A stretch of DNA of 64,000 nucleotides from Paraplanobispora siamensis (GCF_016863175.1 NZ_BOOJ01000030.1:124001-188000); one strand, 5' to 3'; numbered from the stretch's first letter, positions 54,197 through 63,261 are shown. The notes: generated from the sequence alone by a model not told the origin. Program-made: numbers and translations.

Positions 54197-54514
54197 TCGC
54201 CGTCACATCCCCTCGGTCCGGGTGAACGGTATGCAAATGTGATTGGATTTCATGTCAATAAGCCGGACAGCGGCCGTTCATTCGCACCCGGAAGTGAATA
54301 AATCACCTTCGGATGATCTACGGACCCTCGCATCCGAAAGCTCTCCAGAGAAGTCCCGACAACGGACTCACCATCGCAACGGAGTTCCCTATATCGCTTT
54401 TCGGCCGGGCCACATTTCCCTATTCATGCCATTTAGATGGAGTAAGTCCTAAATGTCAATAACTCCCCTTATTTACCTTCCACCAGAATCCCTGTCAGTC
54501 TAATATCTGGATCT
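54197..54514. other. AT-rich 318-bp intergenic region upstream of the six-gene operon
   Basis: Markedly poorer in GC than anything nearby. A 69-codon frame at 54243-54452 lacks the genome's codon bias and is not accepted. At the right end TAATAT (54501-54506) stands eight bases before the ATG of the next gene, a good -10 that predicts a leaderless transcript for the operon. The left half must contain the promoter of the minus-strand gene at 53570-54196. Confidence 0.5.
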
Positions 54515-55705
54515 ATGCCGCAGAATGCATCAGATCCACCGGACAAGGCAGTCCGGCTCTCTGAGCACACCGGCACCCGTGCCGGGCGCGGCTTTCAGGA
54601 CGACTTCCACGACGGCTTCCGGGACGACGAGAGGTGGGAACCCGAACGTCTGCCCACCTCCGGATGGCGGAAGGTCGTCCTGTCCGGAGCGGCACTGGCG
54701 GTCGCGGGCGGCGTGGGGACATGGGCCGCCGTATCCGGTTCGTCCGAACCGGTGACCGCACCCGCCCGCTCCGCCCCCTCCGCCGCCCCCGCCGGGACGC
54801 CCTGGCAGACGGTCGTCCCTCCGTCGGCGGAGTCCCAGCCCTCCCGCATCACCGTCGAGGAGGCACGGCGCATCCACGACCGCTACGCCCGTGACCTCTC
54901 GATCGCCCAGGCCAAGAGGGACGCCCGCGCCATGGGCGAGCTGGAGCAGGGCCTGGCCCTGGAGATGTCGCGGGCGAGCTTCGAGACCGCCCGCATGCGG
55001 GGCGAGAAACCGGTCTCCGGTCTCTGGCCCGAGCCGGAGCTGCTGGTCCCCCGGGATGCGGGCGGGACCACCGGCTGGTTCGCGGCCGTCTCCCACCAGA
55101 AGGGAGTGGCCCGCATCAGCGAGGTGCTGACCGCCACCCCGGACGGATGGCGGGCGACGGCGTTCACCACCGACACCCGCACGCCGCCGGAACCGTTGCC
55201 CGGCGTCGCGACCGACTCCGGCGGCTACGCCACGAGCCTGCCGGAGAACGCCTCCGGCCTGCTGGCGACACCGCGCCAGGTCGCCCGGGCCCATCTGGCG
55301 AGCCTGGAGAGCGCCACCCCCGACCCCCGCTTCGCCGACGGTCCCTGGACCGACCGGGCCGTACGGTTCTGGCAGCAGGAGCGGGCCCGGCTGGAGCGGG
55401 CCGGATGGAGGCTCACGCTCTCCTTCCGGCCGGAGGGCCCGGTGCGCTCGCTGATGACCGACGACGGAGGCGCCCTGATCTGGTACGGCGCCCGGTCCAC
55501 CGATCTGCGCCAGGCCCGCAGGGCGGGCGCGAAGGTCGCGTTGAAGGGATCGGCCGCCGTCCGCACCGACGGCGAGGCGTTCGCCCGTACGGCGAGCGCG
55601 ACCTACGGCCGCATCTATGTGGCCCATGTACCACCAGCGGGTTCCAGTGAACGGGTCCGCGTGCTCGGCGAGTGGTCCGAAGTCCTGGAGAGCCACGGCA
55701 CCTGA
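54515..55705 (+). CDS. Operon gene 1: bitopic protein with large extracytoplasmic domain
   Basis: A 396-residue protein with an acidic cytoplasmic N terminus (about 45 residues: FQDDFHDGFRDDERWEPERL), one TM helix (about 55-72) and a roughly 320-residue external domain with ITVEEARRIHDRYARD and two similar RQVARAHLASLE-type helices. Family not recognised. No ribosome-binding site is seen before the ATG, but a -10 element at 54501-54506 suggests a leaderless start. It is the first of six tightly packed plus-strand genes and 28 bp from the next. Confidence 0.78.
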   Translation: MPQNASDPPDKAVRLSEHTGTRAGRGFQDDFHDGFRDDERWEPERLPTSGWRKVVLSGAALAVAGGVGTWAAVSGSSEPVTAPARSAPSAAPAGTPWQTVVPPSAESQPSRITVEEARRIHDRYARDLSIAQAKRDARAMGELEQGLALEMSRASFETARMRGEKPVSGLWPEPELLVPRDAGGTTGWFAAVSHQKGVARISEVLTATPDGWRATAFTTDTRTPPEPLPGVATDSGGYATSLPENASGLLATPRQVARAHLASLESATPDPRFADGPWTDRAVRFWQQERARLERAGWRLTLSFRPEGPVRSLMTDDGGALIWYGARSTDLRQARRAGAKVALKGSAAVRTDGEAFARTASATYGRIYVAHVPPAGSSERVRVLGEWSEVLESHGT

Positions 55706-55733
55706 CGTCCCCGGAAAGGAGCGGAAGGTTCAC

Positions 55734-57893
55734 ATGACGGCACCATCACGCAGGCCATCGCGGGCGACCGTGGTCACCGCGACCGTCGCGGTAGGGGTGT
55801 TCGGAGCCGGCGCCGGGCTGGGAATCGTCATATCCGGGCGGTCCCAACCGGACCAGGCGGAGACGGTACGGCTCGCCGCGGGCACCTACGTCCTGAACGC
55901 CGGAGCGGGAGCACGGACCTCCCAGTCCTCGCAGAAAACCGACGCGCCGCTCTCCCTTACGGGCTCGGACGAAGGCAGCACGATCACGATGCCGGGCGAG
56001 GACGATCCGGCTTCGGATGAGGACGAGACGGTCACCGCCTCGGGTGAGGAGAAGGCCGCCGGGACCGGGGACGAGAGCGACACGGCCGCCGCCCCGGGTG
56101 GGACCGGCCGGGTCTGCCTCACCGTCACCACGGACGGCCGCGCGGTCGACCCGGGCGACTCCGGCTGCACCGCCCTGCCCGCGGTCGGCGGCGTCCTGAC
56201 CGCCTTCGTCCCGGGCAACCCCAGCGGAAAGCCCGCACCGACCAAGAAGACGGCCGCCCCGCCGAAGCAGTCGTCCGCCCCGCCCAAGAAGACGGCGGGC
56301 CCGCCCAAGCAGGCCGTTCCCGAGCCGCCGAAGAAGACGACGAACCCCGCGCCTCCGCCCGCGCGGCGCACGACGGCGACCAAGCCCGCCCCGGAGAAGA
56401 CGAAGGCCGCTCCGGAGAAGACGAAGAAGGAGTCCGCGAAGCCGGAGAACAAGCCCGTGGAGCCCTCGGCCCCGAAGATCACCATCGGGGACATCACCGA
56501 CGAGCCCGTTCTCCCCTCCGCCCGCCCGACCGCGTCCCGGAGCGCCGGAGTACCGGGCCCCTCCATGAGCAACCGGCCCCCGTCCCCGCCGCCCGGCAGA
56601 CCCACACCCACGGTCACCGGTACGATCCCGCCGCCCGGCAGACCCACACCCACGGTCACCGGTACGATCCCGCCACCACCTGGCAAGCCCACACCGACGG
56701 TGAGCGTCAGCACAGCCCCGCCGCCCACCGCCACCGCCACCGGCTCCCCGACGGCCTCGGCGAGCACGGGGACTCCGACGCCCTCGGCGAGCACCGGCAC
56801 TCCGACACCGTCGGCGAGCGTCAGCGACCCGGCCCCCTCGGTGAGCACCGGTACCCCCACGGCCTCGGCGAGCTCCGGCGTCCCCACGCCGTCGACGAGC
56901 ACCGGTACGGCCTCGCCGCCCCCGGCCGACACCGGCCGGCCCGGCCCGCCCTCGGTGGGGACGCTGCGCCCGGCGGTGCCGCCCAGAGACGGCCAGAACC
57001 CGCCGGAGATGCGGGTCACGCCGACCCCCGGCCCCGGGGAGTCCTCGGCTCCGCCGCGCGACCGGCACCCCGACGACGACCCCGCGCCGCCCGACCAGCG
57101 CCCCGGTGAGAGCTCCGCGCCGCCCGCCCCGGGCCCCGAGGAGACCTCGGCCGAGTCCCCCGCGCCGCCCGCGGAGAGCTCCGAGCCGGAGCAGACCGAG
57201 GCTCCGGACCCGGGAGAGGACTCTCCCACCGCCCCGGCCCCGTCCGATGACGGCTCCGTCCACGACGACCCCTCCCTGCCCGTCTTCCGGAACCCCGAGC
57301 TGCTCAAGCGCGCCCGCGAGGCCCTGGGGCTGGACAGGAACATGCGCTACACCGACGCCGAGGGCGTGTGGGACCTCGACATCGCCCCGCCCGGCACCCC
57401 CGCGTGCCGTGACTACACCACCGCCGAACTCCGCCAGTTCCGCTCGTCCCGCGGCGGCGCGGCCTCGTCCGAGGGCGGCATCCCCCGCGACTCGTGCCAG
57501 TGGCCCGCCTTCATCCGCTGGCTCCTCGCGGAGCCGGCCCCCGGCGAGATCAGCAACTGGACCAAGTTCACCGGTCTCCCCGAGCGAGAGCTGGAGCTCG
57601 TGGTGACGGATCCGCCGAGACCGGGCACGGACCGCCCGCGCGTGCGGGACAACCGCCCGAAGCTGGACGCCGACCGGCCGGACACCATCGAGAACCCGCC
57701 CGTGCAGGACGACCGTACGGACACCGTCGGCGAGCCGCCGGTGCGGGAGACGGACCGGCCGGACACCGCGGAGAGCCCGCCGGCGCAGGACGAGGTCCCC
57801 ACGACCCCGGACGGGCAGTGGCCGGGACCGGGAGAGGGGCCGCCGGGGCCGGATGAGGGCCGGCCGGACACCGGCGGGTACACGGGCCCGTGA
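55734..57893 (+). CDS. Operon gene 2: Pro/Thr/Ser-rich anchored surface protein
   Basis: A 719-residue protein with a TM or signal segment (about 12-33), an external region that contains one CLTVTTDGRAVDPGDSGC loop with a likely disulfide, and some 350 residues of low-complexity Pro/Lys then Pro/Thr/Ser sequence with repeats such as PGRPTPTVTGTIPP and STGTPTPSA. A compact Cys-containing domain follows (about 520-630: GLDRNMRYTDAEGVWDLD), then another Pro/Asp-rich tail. The Thr-rich part looks suited to O-glycosylation and wall spanning. AAGGAG-like sequence precedes the ATG. It overlaps gene 3 by 4 bp (GTGA). Confidence 0.78.
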   Translation: MTAPSRRPSRATVVTATVAVGVFGAGAGLGIVISGRSQPDQAETVRLAAGTYVLNAGAGARTSQSSQKTDAPLSLTGSDEGSTITMPGEDDPASDEDETVTASGEEKAAGTGDESDTAAAPGGTGRVCLTVTTDGRAVDPGDSGCTALPAVGGVLTAFVPGNPSGKPAPTKKTAAPPKQSSAPPKKTAGPPKQAVPEPPKKTTNPAPPPARRTTATKPAPEKTKAAPEKTKKESAKPENKPVEPSAPKITIGDITDEPVLPSARPTASRSAGVPGPSMSNRPPSPPPGRPTPTVTGTIPPPGRPTPTVTGTIPPPPGKPTPTVSVSTAPPPTATATGSPTASASTGTPTPSASTGTPTPSASVSDPAPSVSTGTPTASASSGVPTPSTSTGTASPPPADTGRPGPPSVGTLRPAVPPRDGQNPPEMRVTPTPGPGESSAPPRDRHPDDDPAPPDQRPGESSAPPAPGPEETSAESPAPPAESSEPEQTEAPDPGEDSPTAPAPSDDGSVHDDPSLPVFRNPELLKRAREALGLDRNMRYTDAEGVWDLDIAPPGTPACRDYTTAELRQFRSSRGGAASSEGGIPRDSCQWPAFIRWLLAEPAPGEISNWTKFTGLPERELELVVTDPPRPGTDRPRVRDNRPKLDADRPDTIENPPVQDDRTDTVGEPPVRETDRPDTAESPPAQDEVPTTPDGQWPGPGEGPPGPDEGRPDTGGYTGP

Positions 57894-59974
57894 ACCCGCC
57901 CGTCCCCTCTCGGGGCACCGCACCCGGCCCCGGCCAGTGGGCGGCCTGGGTGAGCGAGCACGGCGCGCATCTGCTGGACTACGCCGGATACCACCTCGGC
58001 GAGGACCGGGCGCCCGCGGCGGTCGCCTCCGTCATCGCGGCGTGCGGCGTCCGGACCGTCCCCGGGAGCGTCTCGGCCCGGGCGTGGCTGCTGGCCGTAC
58101 TCCGGCGTGACTGCTCCACCGCGCCCGGCCATCGGGATGGGTACGCCCCGGGCACCGGGCCGGGCCTGCCGGGCGCCGTGCTGATCGAGCGGGCATGGCG
58201 GCTCGCCGATCCGCTCGGCACCGAGGCCCTGCGGCTGATGTTCCGGCACGAGCTGAGCCCGGAGGATCTCTCCCACATCCTCGCCCTGTCCGTGGAGGAG
58301 GTCGACAAGCTCGCGACCAGGACCCAGGACGTCATCGAGATGCTGGTCAGCGCGCTGGACGGGCTGGCCCACGACCGCGCGCCCTGCCCGGAGCTGCGCC
58401 CGCTGGCGGAGTCGGCGTTCCCCGGCGGGCGGGCGGACCCGCTGCCCGCCTCCGACGACGCCGCCACCGGCCTGCTGGCTCACATCACCCGGTGTCCGGC
58501 GTGCACGCGGCCCATCAACATCCGCTACACGGTCCCCCAGATGATCGCCAACCCGCCGATCCACTCCCTGAGCCCGGAGACCGTCCGGCGGCTGACAGCC
58601 TCCCTCCTCTCCGCGGGCACCCGTTCGCCCACGGACCCCGGGCCGCTCGGCGATCCTCGCCTGGCAGCGGAGACGCCCCCGTCCGGCGACTCCCGTCCAC
58701 CCGCAGAGGCCGGACCCTCCGAGGACCCGGAGCCCCATGAGGACTCCCCGCCGCCCGGGGACCCCGGGGCACGGGGAGACAGGCGGACGTCCGCGGCCGC
58801 CGGAGCACCCGGGCCACGACGGGGCACGGCTCCGTACTCGACGAACGGCCTCGACCCGGCCGGGCCACGCTCGGTGGACACCCCCGGTCCGGGCAAGGCT
58901 GGGCCGTACGGAATGGGCGGTGCCAGCCAGGGCAGCGTGGCGCCGTACGAAATAGACAGTCCCGCCCCCGACAGAACGGCACCGCACACCACGGACACCC
59001 CCGATGCGGGCAAGGCTGCGCCGCACGGGATGGGCGGTTCCGGCGCGGGCAGGGTGGCGCCGTACGCGATGGGTGGCCCCGGGCCGGGGAGGGCGGCGCC
59101 TCCGGAGCCTCCCGTGCGATCCTTCCCGGTCTCCGTCTCCCGGCGGGACGAGGAGACGCTGCCGTCCATCCCCCGGGCCCTGGTCGGCAAAATCGCTGTC
59201 CGGGAGGACGACACCCTCCCGGCCATCCCCGCCGTTCGGGCGGCCCGGACGGAGCCCGACATCCCCGCGGACGGAGCGGACCTGAGCGTCCCCGCCGATC
59301 CCCCGGTCCCCGCGACCCCCGCCCGGGCGAACCTCGACATCCCCGGTCTGATCCCCACCCCCGACACACGGCCCCTCTCCTGGGAGACACCGGGCCGGGA
59401 ACGGCGTCGTGACGGGGTCTCCGGGTCCCGGCTCGCCGACGCGCTCGCGCTGGCCGGGGTCAGGGCCCGGGCCACCGCCATGCGGGTCGTCATCGTCGCC
59501 GTCGCGGGAGTGGCCGGGACCCTGACCGGGATGAACGTCCTGGGGCCCGCGCTGGGGAACGGGCCCGGAGCCGGGGTCCTGCCCTCGTCCCTGCCCCGGG
59601 CCGCCACGAGCAGCGTCACGCCCACCGCCCTCACCGGGCGGAGCGTCGTCGCGGCGCCCGGTGTCGCGGCCGGGGAGGGCGGTCTCGCGACCCGGTTGCG
59701 CATGCCCGCCGAAGTCGTCCTGGACGAGTACGGCAGGGGCAGCATGATCATCAGCTCCGTGTCGGGAGACGAGGTGCGGTGGCGCCTGTCCGCCCCCGGC
59801 CTGGCCGTGAGCCCCGCCGACGGAACCCTGAAACGGGGGGACACGGCCGTGATCACCGTGCGCGCCCTCCGGGTCCGCCACTGGTGCGGCGCCGCCGCCC
59901 CCGTCACCGCCCCGATGACCCTCCACGGCCCCGACGACTCGATCTCCACGGTGGTGCGCTGGCGCACCTGCTGA
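57890..59974 (+). CDS. Operon gene 3: sigma-like cytoplasmic domain fused to TM and external beta domain
   Basis: A 694-residue protein. Residues about 15-170 resemble a degenerate ECF sigma factor (VSEHGAHLLDYAGYHLGED; ALRLMFRHELSPEDLSHILALSVEEV as a sigma-4-like helix-turn-helix). A Cys pair in HITRCPACTRP near residue 203 recalls zinc-finger anti-sigma proteins. A long Pro/Gly-rich cytoplasmic linker, one TM helix (about 530-552) and an external immunoglobulin-like domain ending in two Cys follow. The plan matches the protein at 8593-10065. GTG start inside the gene 2 stop, hence strong coupling. Confidence 0.76.
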   Translation: MNPPVPSRGTAPGPGQWAAWVSEHGAHLLDYAGYHLGEDRAPAAVASVIAACGVRTVPGSVSARAWLLAVLRRDCSTAPGHRDGYAPGTGPGLPGAVLIERAWRLADPLGTEALRLMFRHELSPEDLSHILALSVEEVDKLATRTQDVIEMLVSALDGLAHDRAPCPELRPLAESAFPGGRADPLPASDDAATGLLAHITRCPACTRPINIRYTVPQMIANPPIHSLSPETVRRLTASLLSAGTRSPTDPGPLGDPRLAAETPPSGDSRPPAEAGPSEDPEPHEDSPPPGDPGARGDRRTSAAAGAPGPRRGTAPYSTNGLDPAGPRSVDTPGPGKAGPYGMGGASQGSVAPYEIDSPAPDRTAPHTTDTPDAGKAAPHGMGGSGAGRVAPYAMGGPGPGRAAPPEPPVRSFPVSVSRRDEETLPSIPRALVGKIAVREDDTLPAIPAVRAARTEPDIPADGADLSVPADPPVPATPARANLDIPGLIPTPDTRPLSWETPGRERRRDGVSGSRLADALALAGVRARATAMRVVIVAVAGVAGTLTGMNVLGPALGNGPGAGVLPSSLPRAATSSVTPTALTGRSVVAAPGVAAGEGGLATRLRMPAEVVLDEYGRGSMIISSVSGDEVRWRLSAPGLAVSPADGTLKRGDTAVITVRALRVRHWCGAAAPVTAPMTLHGPDDSISTVVRWRTC

Positions 59975-60006
59975 CCAGCCTCCCGCCCCGCGAAAGGACC
60001 CCGGTC

Positions 60007-61134
60007 GTGACAGACACCTCTCCCCGGACCCCCGCGTCACCCGCCCCGCCGCAGGACGGGCCCGGCCCCCGGCCGAATCCCGGGCCGGGGCCACAGGACG
60101 GGCCCGGCCCCCGGCGGGACCCGGGACCGGCGGCACAGCCGGATTCCGGACCCGCGGCGCGACCCGATCCCGGACCCGGACCCGGACTCGCGACACGGCC
60201 CGCGGCGGTCCCGCTCACCGCGGAGAACCTCCTCACCAACCGCCGGCCCGAACCCTCGGGCGGATGGCGGCGGATGGTCTGGCGGCTCTCCGGCGGGAAG
60301 ATCACCCCCACTGAGTCGGCGGCGGAGATCGAGCGGCGCACCCTCATCGCGCACGCCCAGACGCCGGTCGCCGGCGGGCACCACCGGATCGCGGTGATGA
60401 GCCTCAAGGGCGGGGTGGGCAAGACGACGACGACCGCCGCCCTGGGCAACACGCTGGCCTCCCTGCGAGGGGACCGGGTGATCGCCATCGACGCCAACCC
60501 GGACCGGGGAACCCTCGGCCTGAAGGTCGTGCCCGAGACCGCCGCGACCATCCGCACCATGCTCGCCGAGGCGCCCCGCATCATGCGCTACTCCGACGCC
60601 CGGGCGTTCACCTCGCAGTCCCCTGCCCGGCTGGAGATCCTGGCCTCCGACACCGATCCCGCCATCAGCGAGGCCTTCGACGCGGACGACTACCGCACGA
60701 TCGCCGGGCTGATCGAGCGCTACTACTCGATCTGCATCACCGACTGCGGGACCGGCCTGCTGCACGGGGCCATGGGCGCGACCCTGGAGCTGGCCGACCA
60801 GATCGTGCTGGTCACCCTGGTCGCCGTGGACGGGGCGAACTCCGCCGCGGCAACCCTGGACTGGCTCAACGCCCACGGTTACTCCGCGCTGGCGGACAAC
60901 GCCATCGTCGTGCTGAACGCGGTGGAGCCGAAGTCCGACGTGAACCTGGAGGTGCTGGAGCAGCACTTCACCTCCCGCTGCCGCGCGGTGGTCCGCGTGC
61001 CGTACGACCCCCACCTCAGGGAGGGGGCGGAGGTGGACCTGACCCGCATGCGGCCCGCCACCCGGGGCGCCTACCTGCGCCTGGCCGCCGCGGCCGGTCA
61101 GGCCTTCGGACTGCGTCCGGCCCGGAGCCGCTGA
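60007..61134 (+). CDS. Operon gene 4: MinD/ParA-like ATPase with Pro-rich N terminus
   Basis: The 375-residue cytoplasmic P-loop ATPase has a deviant Walker A, SLKGGVGKTTTT, near residue 140, a switch region IDANPDRGTLG and a TDCGTGLLHGAM segment. The first 70 residues are Pro/Gly-rich low complexity. This layout resembles MinD-like proteins such as EspI associated with type VII (ESX) systems, but no ESX gene is present here. It may position or energise the membrane proteins of the operon. GTG start with AAAGGA upstream; its stop overlaps the next ATG (TGATG). Confidence 0.85.
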   Translation: MTDTSPRTPASPAPPQDGPGPRPNPGPGPQDGPGPRRDPGPAAQPDSGPAARPDPGPGPGLATRPAAVPLTAENLLTNRRPEPSGGWRRMVWRLSGGKITPTESAAEIERRTLIAHAQTPVAGGHHRIAVMSLKGGVGKTTTTAALGNTLASLRGDRVIAIDANPDRGTLGLKVVPETAATIRTMLAEAPRIMRYSDARAFTSQSPARLEILASDTDPAISEAFDADDYRTIAGLIERYYSICITDCGTGLLHGAMGATLELADQIVLVTLVAVDGANSAAATLDWLNAHGYSALADNAIVVLNAVEPKSDVNLEVLEQHFTSRCRAVVRVPYDPHLREGAEVDLTRMRPATRGAYLRLAAAAGQAFGLRPARSR

Positions 61135-61895
61135 TGCCGCCGGCCGTCGAGGGACCCGTCCTGGACGTCGACCTGGGCCCGCCGGGTCGCGCGTTCCGGC
61201 GGCGCGCCCTCGTGGCCCTGGCGGTCGCCGGGGCGCTCACGGCGGCGCTCTGCGTGTGGCTGCTCCCGGACCGCGGGTCCGGCGCGCCGCCGGTGTCCGG
61301 GGCCGGGTCGTCCGGGTCCTCCGGGCCTTCCTGGGTCGTACTCGCCCGGCCCTCCGGCTACCACGGCGATGCCGGATACCCCGTCGGCTTCCCGCGGACC
61401 ACGCTCGGGGCGGTCTCGGCGGCGGCCGCCGCGCTGGAGGCCTCCTGGACCCTGGACGCCTGGCGGGCGGAGCAGGCCGCGGAACTGTACGCCCCCGCGG
61501 AACGGCGCGCGACCGCCCGCGACGACGCGGGCGCCGTCGTCCGCGGCTGGCGGGAGACCCTCGACCTCCCGCTCGACGGCGATCCCCCCGCGGGGGCGGC
61601 CCTGCGGACCGAGCCGATCGGCGTCCGGTGGAACGACAGCGCCGGGGACGAGGTGCTCGTCTCCCTCCTGGTCCGGGTGAACGCGACCAGGGGGACCGAC
61701 GAGCCCGGCCCGGCCTACTCCGCCCCGCTCGCCGTGAACATGCAGATGATCTGGCGCCCCGGCGTCCGCGGCGGGAACGGCGACTGGGTCCGCGCGCTCG
61801 ACCCCCCGCCCGCGGCCGCGCCCCCGATCGCGGAACCCGGCACCCGCGAGTTCGCCGCCGCCGGATGGAAGGCCGTCACCGGCACTCCCCCGTAG
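61134..61895 (+). CDS. Operon gene 5: bitopic protein with NTF2/TcpC-like external domain
   Basis: A 253-residue protein with a short cytoplasmic N terminus, one TM helix (about 24-42) and a 190-residue external domain. The segments LEASWTLDAWRAEQAAELY and VVRGWRETLDLPL and the alternating strands after it suggest the NTF2-like fold of VirB8/TcpC-type proteins; this is a pattern-based guess. One-base overlap with the ATPase gene implies coupled synthesis and perhaps direct contact between the two products. Confidence 0.75.
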   Translation: MPPAVEGPVLDVDLGPPGRAFRRRALVALAVAGALTAALCVWLLPDRGSGAPPVSGAGSSGSSGPSWVVLARPSGYHGDAGYPVGFPRTTLGAVSAAAAALEASWTLDAWRAEQAAELYAPAERRATARDDAGAVVRGWRETLDLPLDGDPPAGAALRTEPIGVRWNDSAGDEVLVSLLVRVNATRGTDEPGPAYSAPLAVNMQMIWRPGVRGGNGDWVRALDPPPAAAPPIAEPGTREFAAAGWKAVTGTPP

Positions 61896-61928
61896 ACCAC
61901 CCCCCGCTCATGGATCGAGGAAGACCCC

Positions 61929-62735
61929 ATGTCCCCACACGGCTCCCTGCGGCGCATCGCCCCGGCGGCGGCGCTGGCGGCGGCACTGGCCCTGATCACT
62001 CCGGCCGCGTCCGCGGCCCCGGGCACCGGCGCGGCCACCCTGGCCTGCCCCGCCTCGCCCGACGCCGCCAGCGCCGCCGCGATCCACGGCTGGGGCGCGC
62101 CGGACTGGTGCGCCGAGTTCGACGACTACCTGCAGGCCTCGGACTGGGTGTTCTACGACTCGCCCGGTCACGCGGGCAACGGCCGCCGCTCCTCCGGGCA
62201 GCTCTACCTGGGCGAGGGGACGCTCTACCTGTACGGCATGGCGGACGGCACCACGGCGGGCCTCGCCAGCCGGCACGTGCAGACCTACGGACGCTGGGAG
62301 GCCCGCATCCGCCTGTATCCGGGCGCCGGCTCCTATCACCCGGTCGCCCTGCTCTGGCCGCAGGAGGGCGGGGGGAACGTGCGCAGCGCCACCGGCGAGG
62401 AGATCGACTACCTGGAGGTCATCGACGACCCGGAGAGGCAGCGGCCGAACTTCTTCCTGCACACCCCGCAGGGACAGGAACAGGCCCACGCCCAGGTGGA
62501 CATGACCACCTGGCACACCTACGCCGTGGAGAACAGCCCGCGGGGCGTCGTCGGCTACATCGACGGGCGGGAGTGGTTCCGCTCGGCCAACGCCACGCAC
62601 AGCCCGATGTCGGCCTGCCTGCAGCTGGACTGGTTCCCCGGCCGGGGCAGCGCGGGAGAGGCCTGGATGGAGGTGGACTGGCTGCGCATCTACCCGATGT
62701 CCTCCGGCGGCACGGACTCCGGCAGCACGGGATGA
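61929..62735 (+). CDS. Operon gene 6: secreted GH16-family glycoside hydrolase
   Basis: A 268-residue secreted protein with a signal peptide (about 1-29, cut after ASA). The catalytic domain carries the GH16 signature EEIDYLEV (ExDxxE) near residue 157, preceded by RWEARIRLYPG and followed by a WHTYAVE strand as in beta-glucanases and related enzymes that cut beta-1,3 or 1,4 glucans or galactans. No carbohydrate-binding module. AGGA precedes the ATG by about nine bases. As last gene of the operon it ties that system to a polysaccharide. Confidence 0.88.
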   Translation: MSPHGSLRRIAPAAALAAALALITPAASAAPGTGAATLACPASPDAASAAAIHGWGAPDWCAEFDDYLQASDWVFYDSPGHAGNGRRSSGQLYLGEGTLYLYGMADGTTAGLASRHVQTYGRWEARIRLYPGAGSYHPVALLWPQEGGGNVRSATGEEIDYLEVIDDPERQRPNFFLHTPQGQEQAHAQVDMTTWHTYAVENSPRGVVGYIDGREWFRSANATHSPMSACLQLDWFPGRGSAGEAWMEVDWLRIYPMSSGGTDSGSTG

Positions 62736-62763
62736 CTCGGCGCGGGACGCCCCCGGAGAGGCC

Positions 62764-63261
62764 TCAGAGACGCCTCTCCAGGATCTGCCCCGGCCACTCG
62801 CCGACCGTGAAGGGCTCGGTCCTGGTGAAGCCCTGGCTCTCGTAGTACCTCACCAGCCGGCCGTCGTCCCCGGCGTAGCAGTCGACCCTGACCAGGGAGA
62901 TCCCCCGGTCGGCGGCCTCGGCCGAGGCCAGCTCCAGAAGGGTCGAGCCGACCCCGCGGCCGTGGAAGCGCCGGTCGATGACCAGGGCCTGCACGTAGAG
63001 CTCGGGCTCGGGAGCGGGGGCGATGTACGGCATCGGCCCGCCTAGGACGACGCAGCCCGCGGGCTCCCCGTCGATCTCGGCGATGCGCATCCCCCCGGAG
63101 GCCGCCCACCCGGTGATCCGCTCGACGCGGGCGGGATCGGCGGAGAACGGCTCGCTTCCCCACTGACCGGTACGGCCCTGCTCGGTGAGCCAGGCCACTG
63201 CGCTGTCAAACATCCTCAGAACAGCCTGAACATCGCCGACATCACCATTACGGGTAATCAC
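62764..63261 (-). CDS. GNAT family N-acetyltransferase
   Basis: The 165-residue acetyl-CoA-dependent acetyltransferase has the GNAT core: LYVQALVIDRRFHGRGVGSTLLELA, in parts, with the Q/RxxGxG/A acetyl-CoA loop as RGVGS, and a RVDCYAGDDGRLVRYYESQGF motif B. Acceptor unknown. It starts MITRNGDVGDVQ and is convergent with the GH16 gene; divergent from the LCP gene across 159 bp. Confidence 0.93.
   Translation of the reverse strand: MITRNGDVGDVQAVLRMFDSAVAWLTEQGRTGQWGSEPFSADPARVERITGWAASGGMRIAEIDGEPAGCVVLGGPMPYIAPAPEPELYVQALVIDRRFHGRGVGSTLLELASAEAADRGISLVRVDCYAGDDGRLVRYYESQGFTRTEPFTVGEWPGQILERRL

Noticed and set aside
54243-54452. 69-codon frame in the AT-rich region
   Set aside because: No GC3 bias, no ribosome-binding site and no recognisable features.
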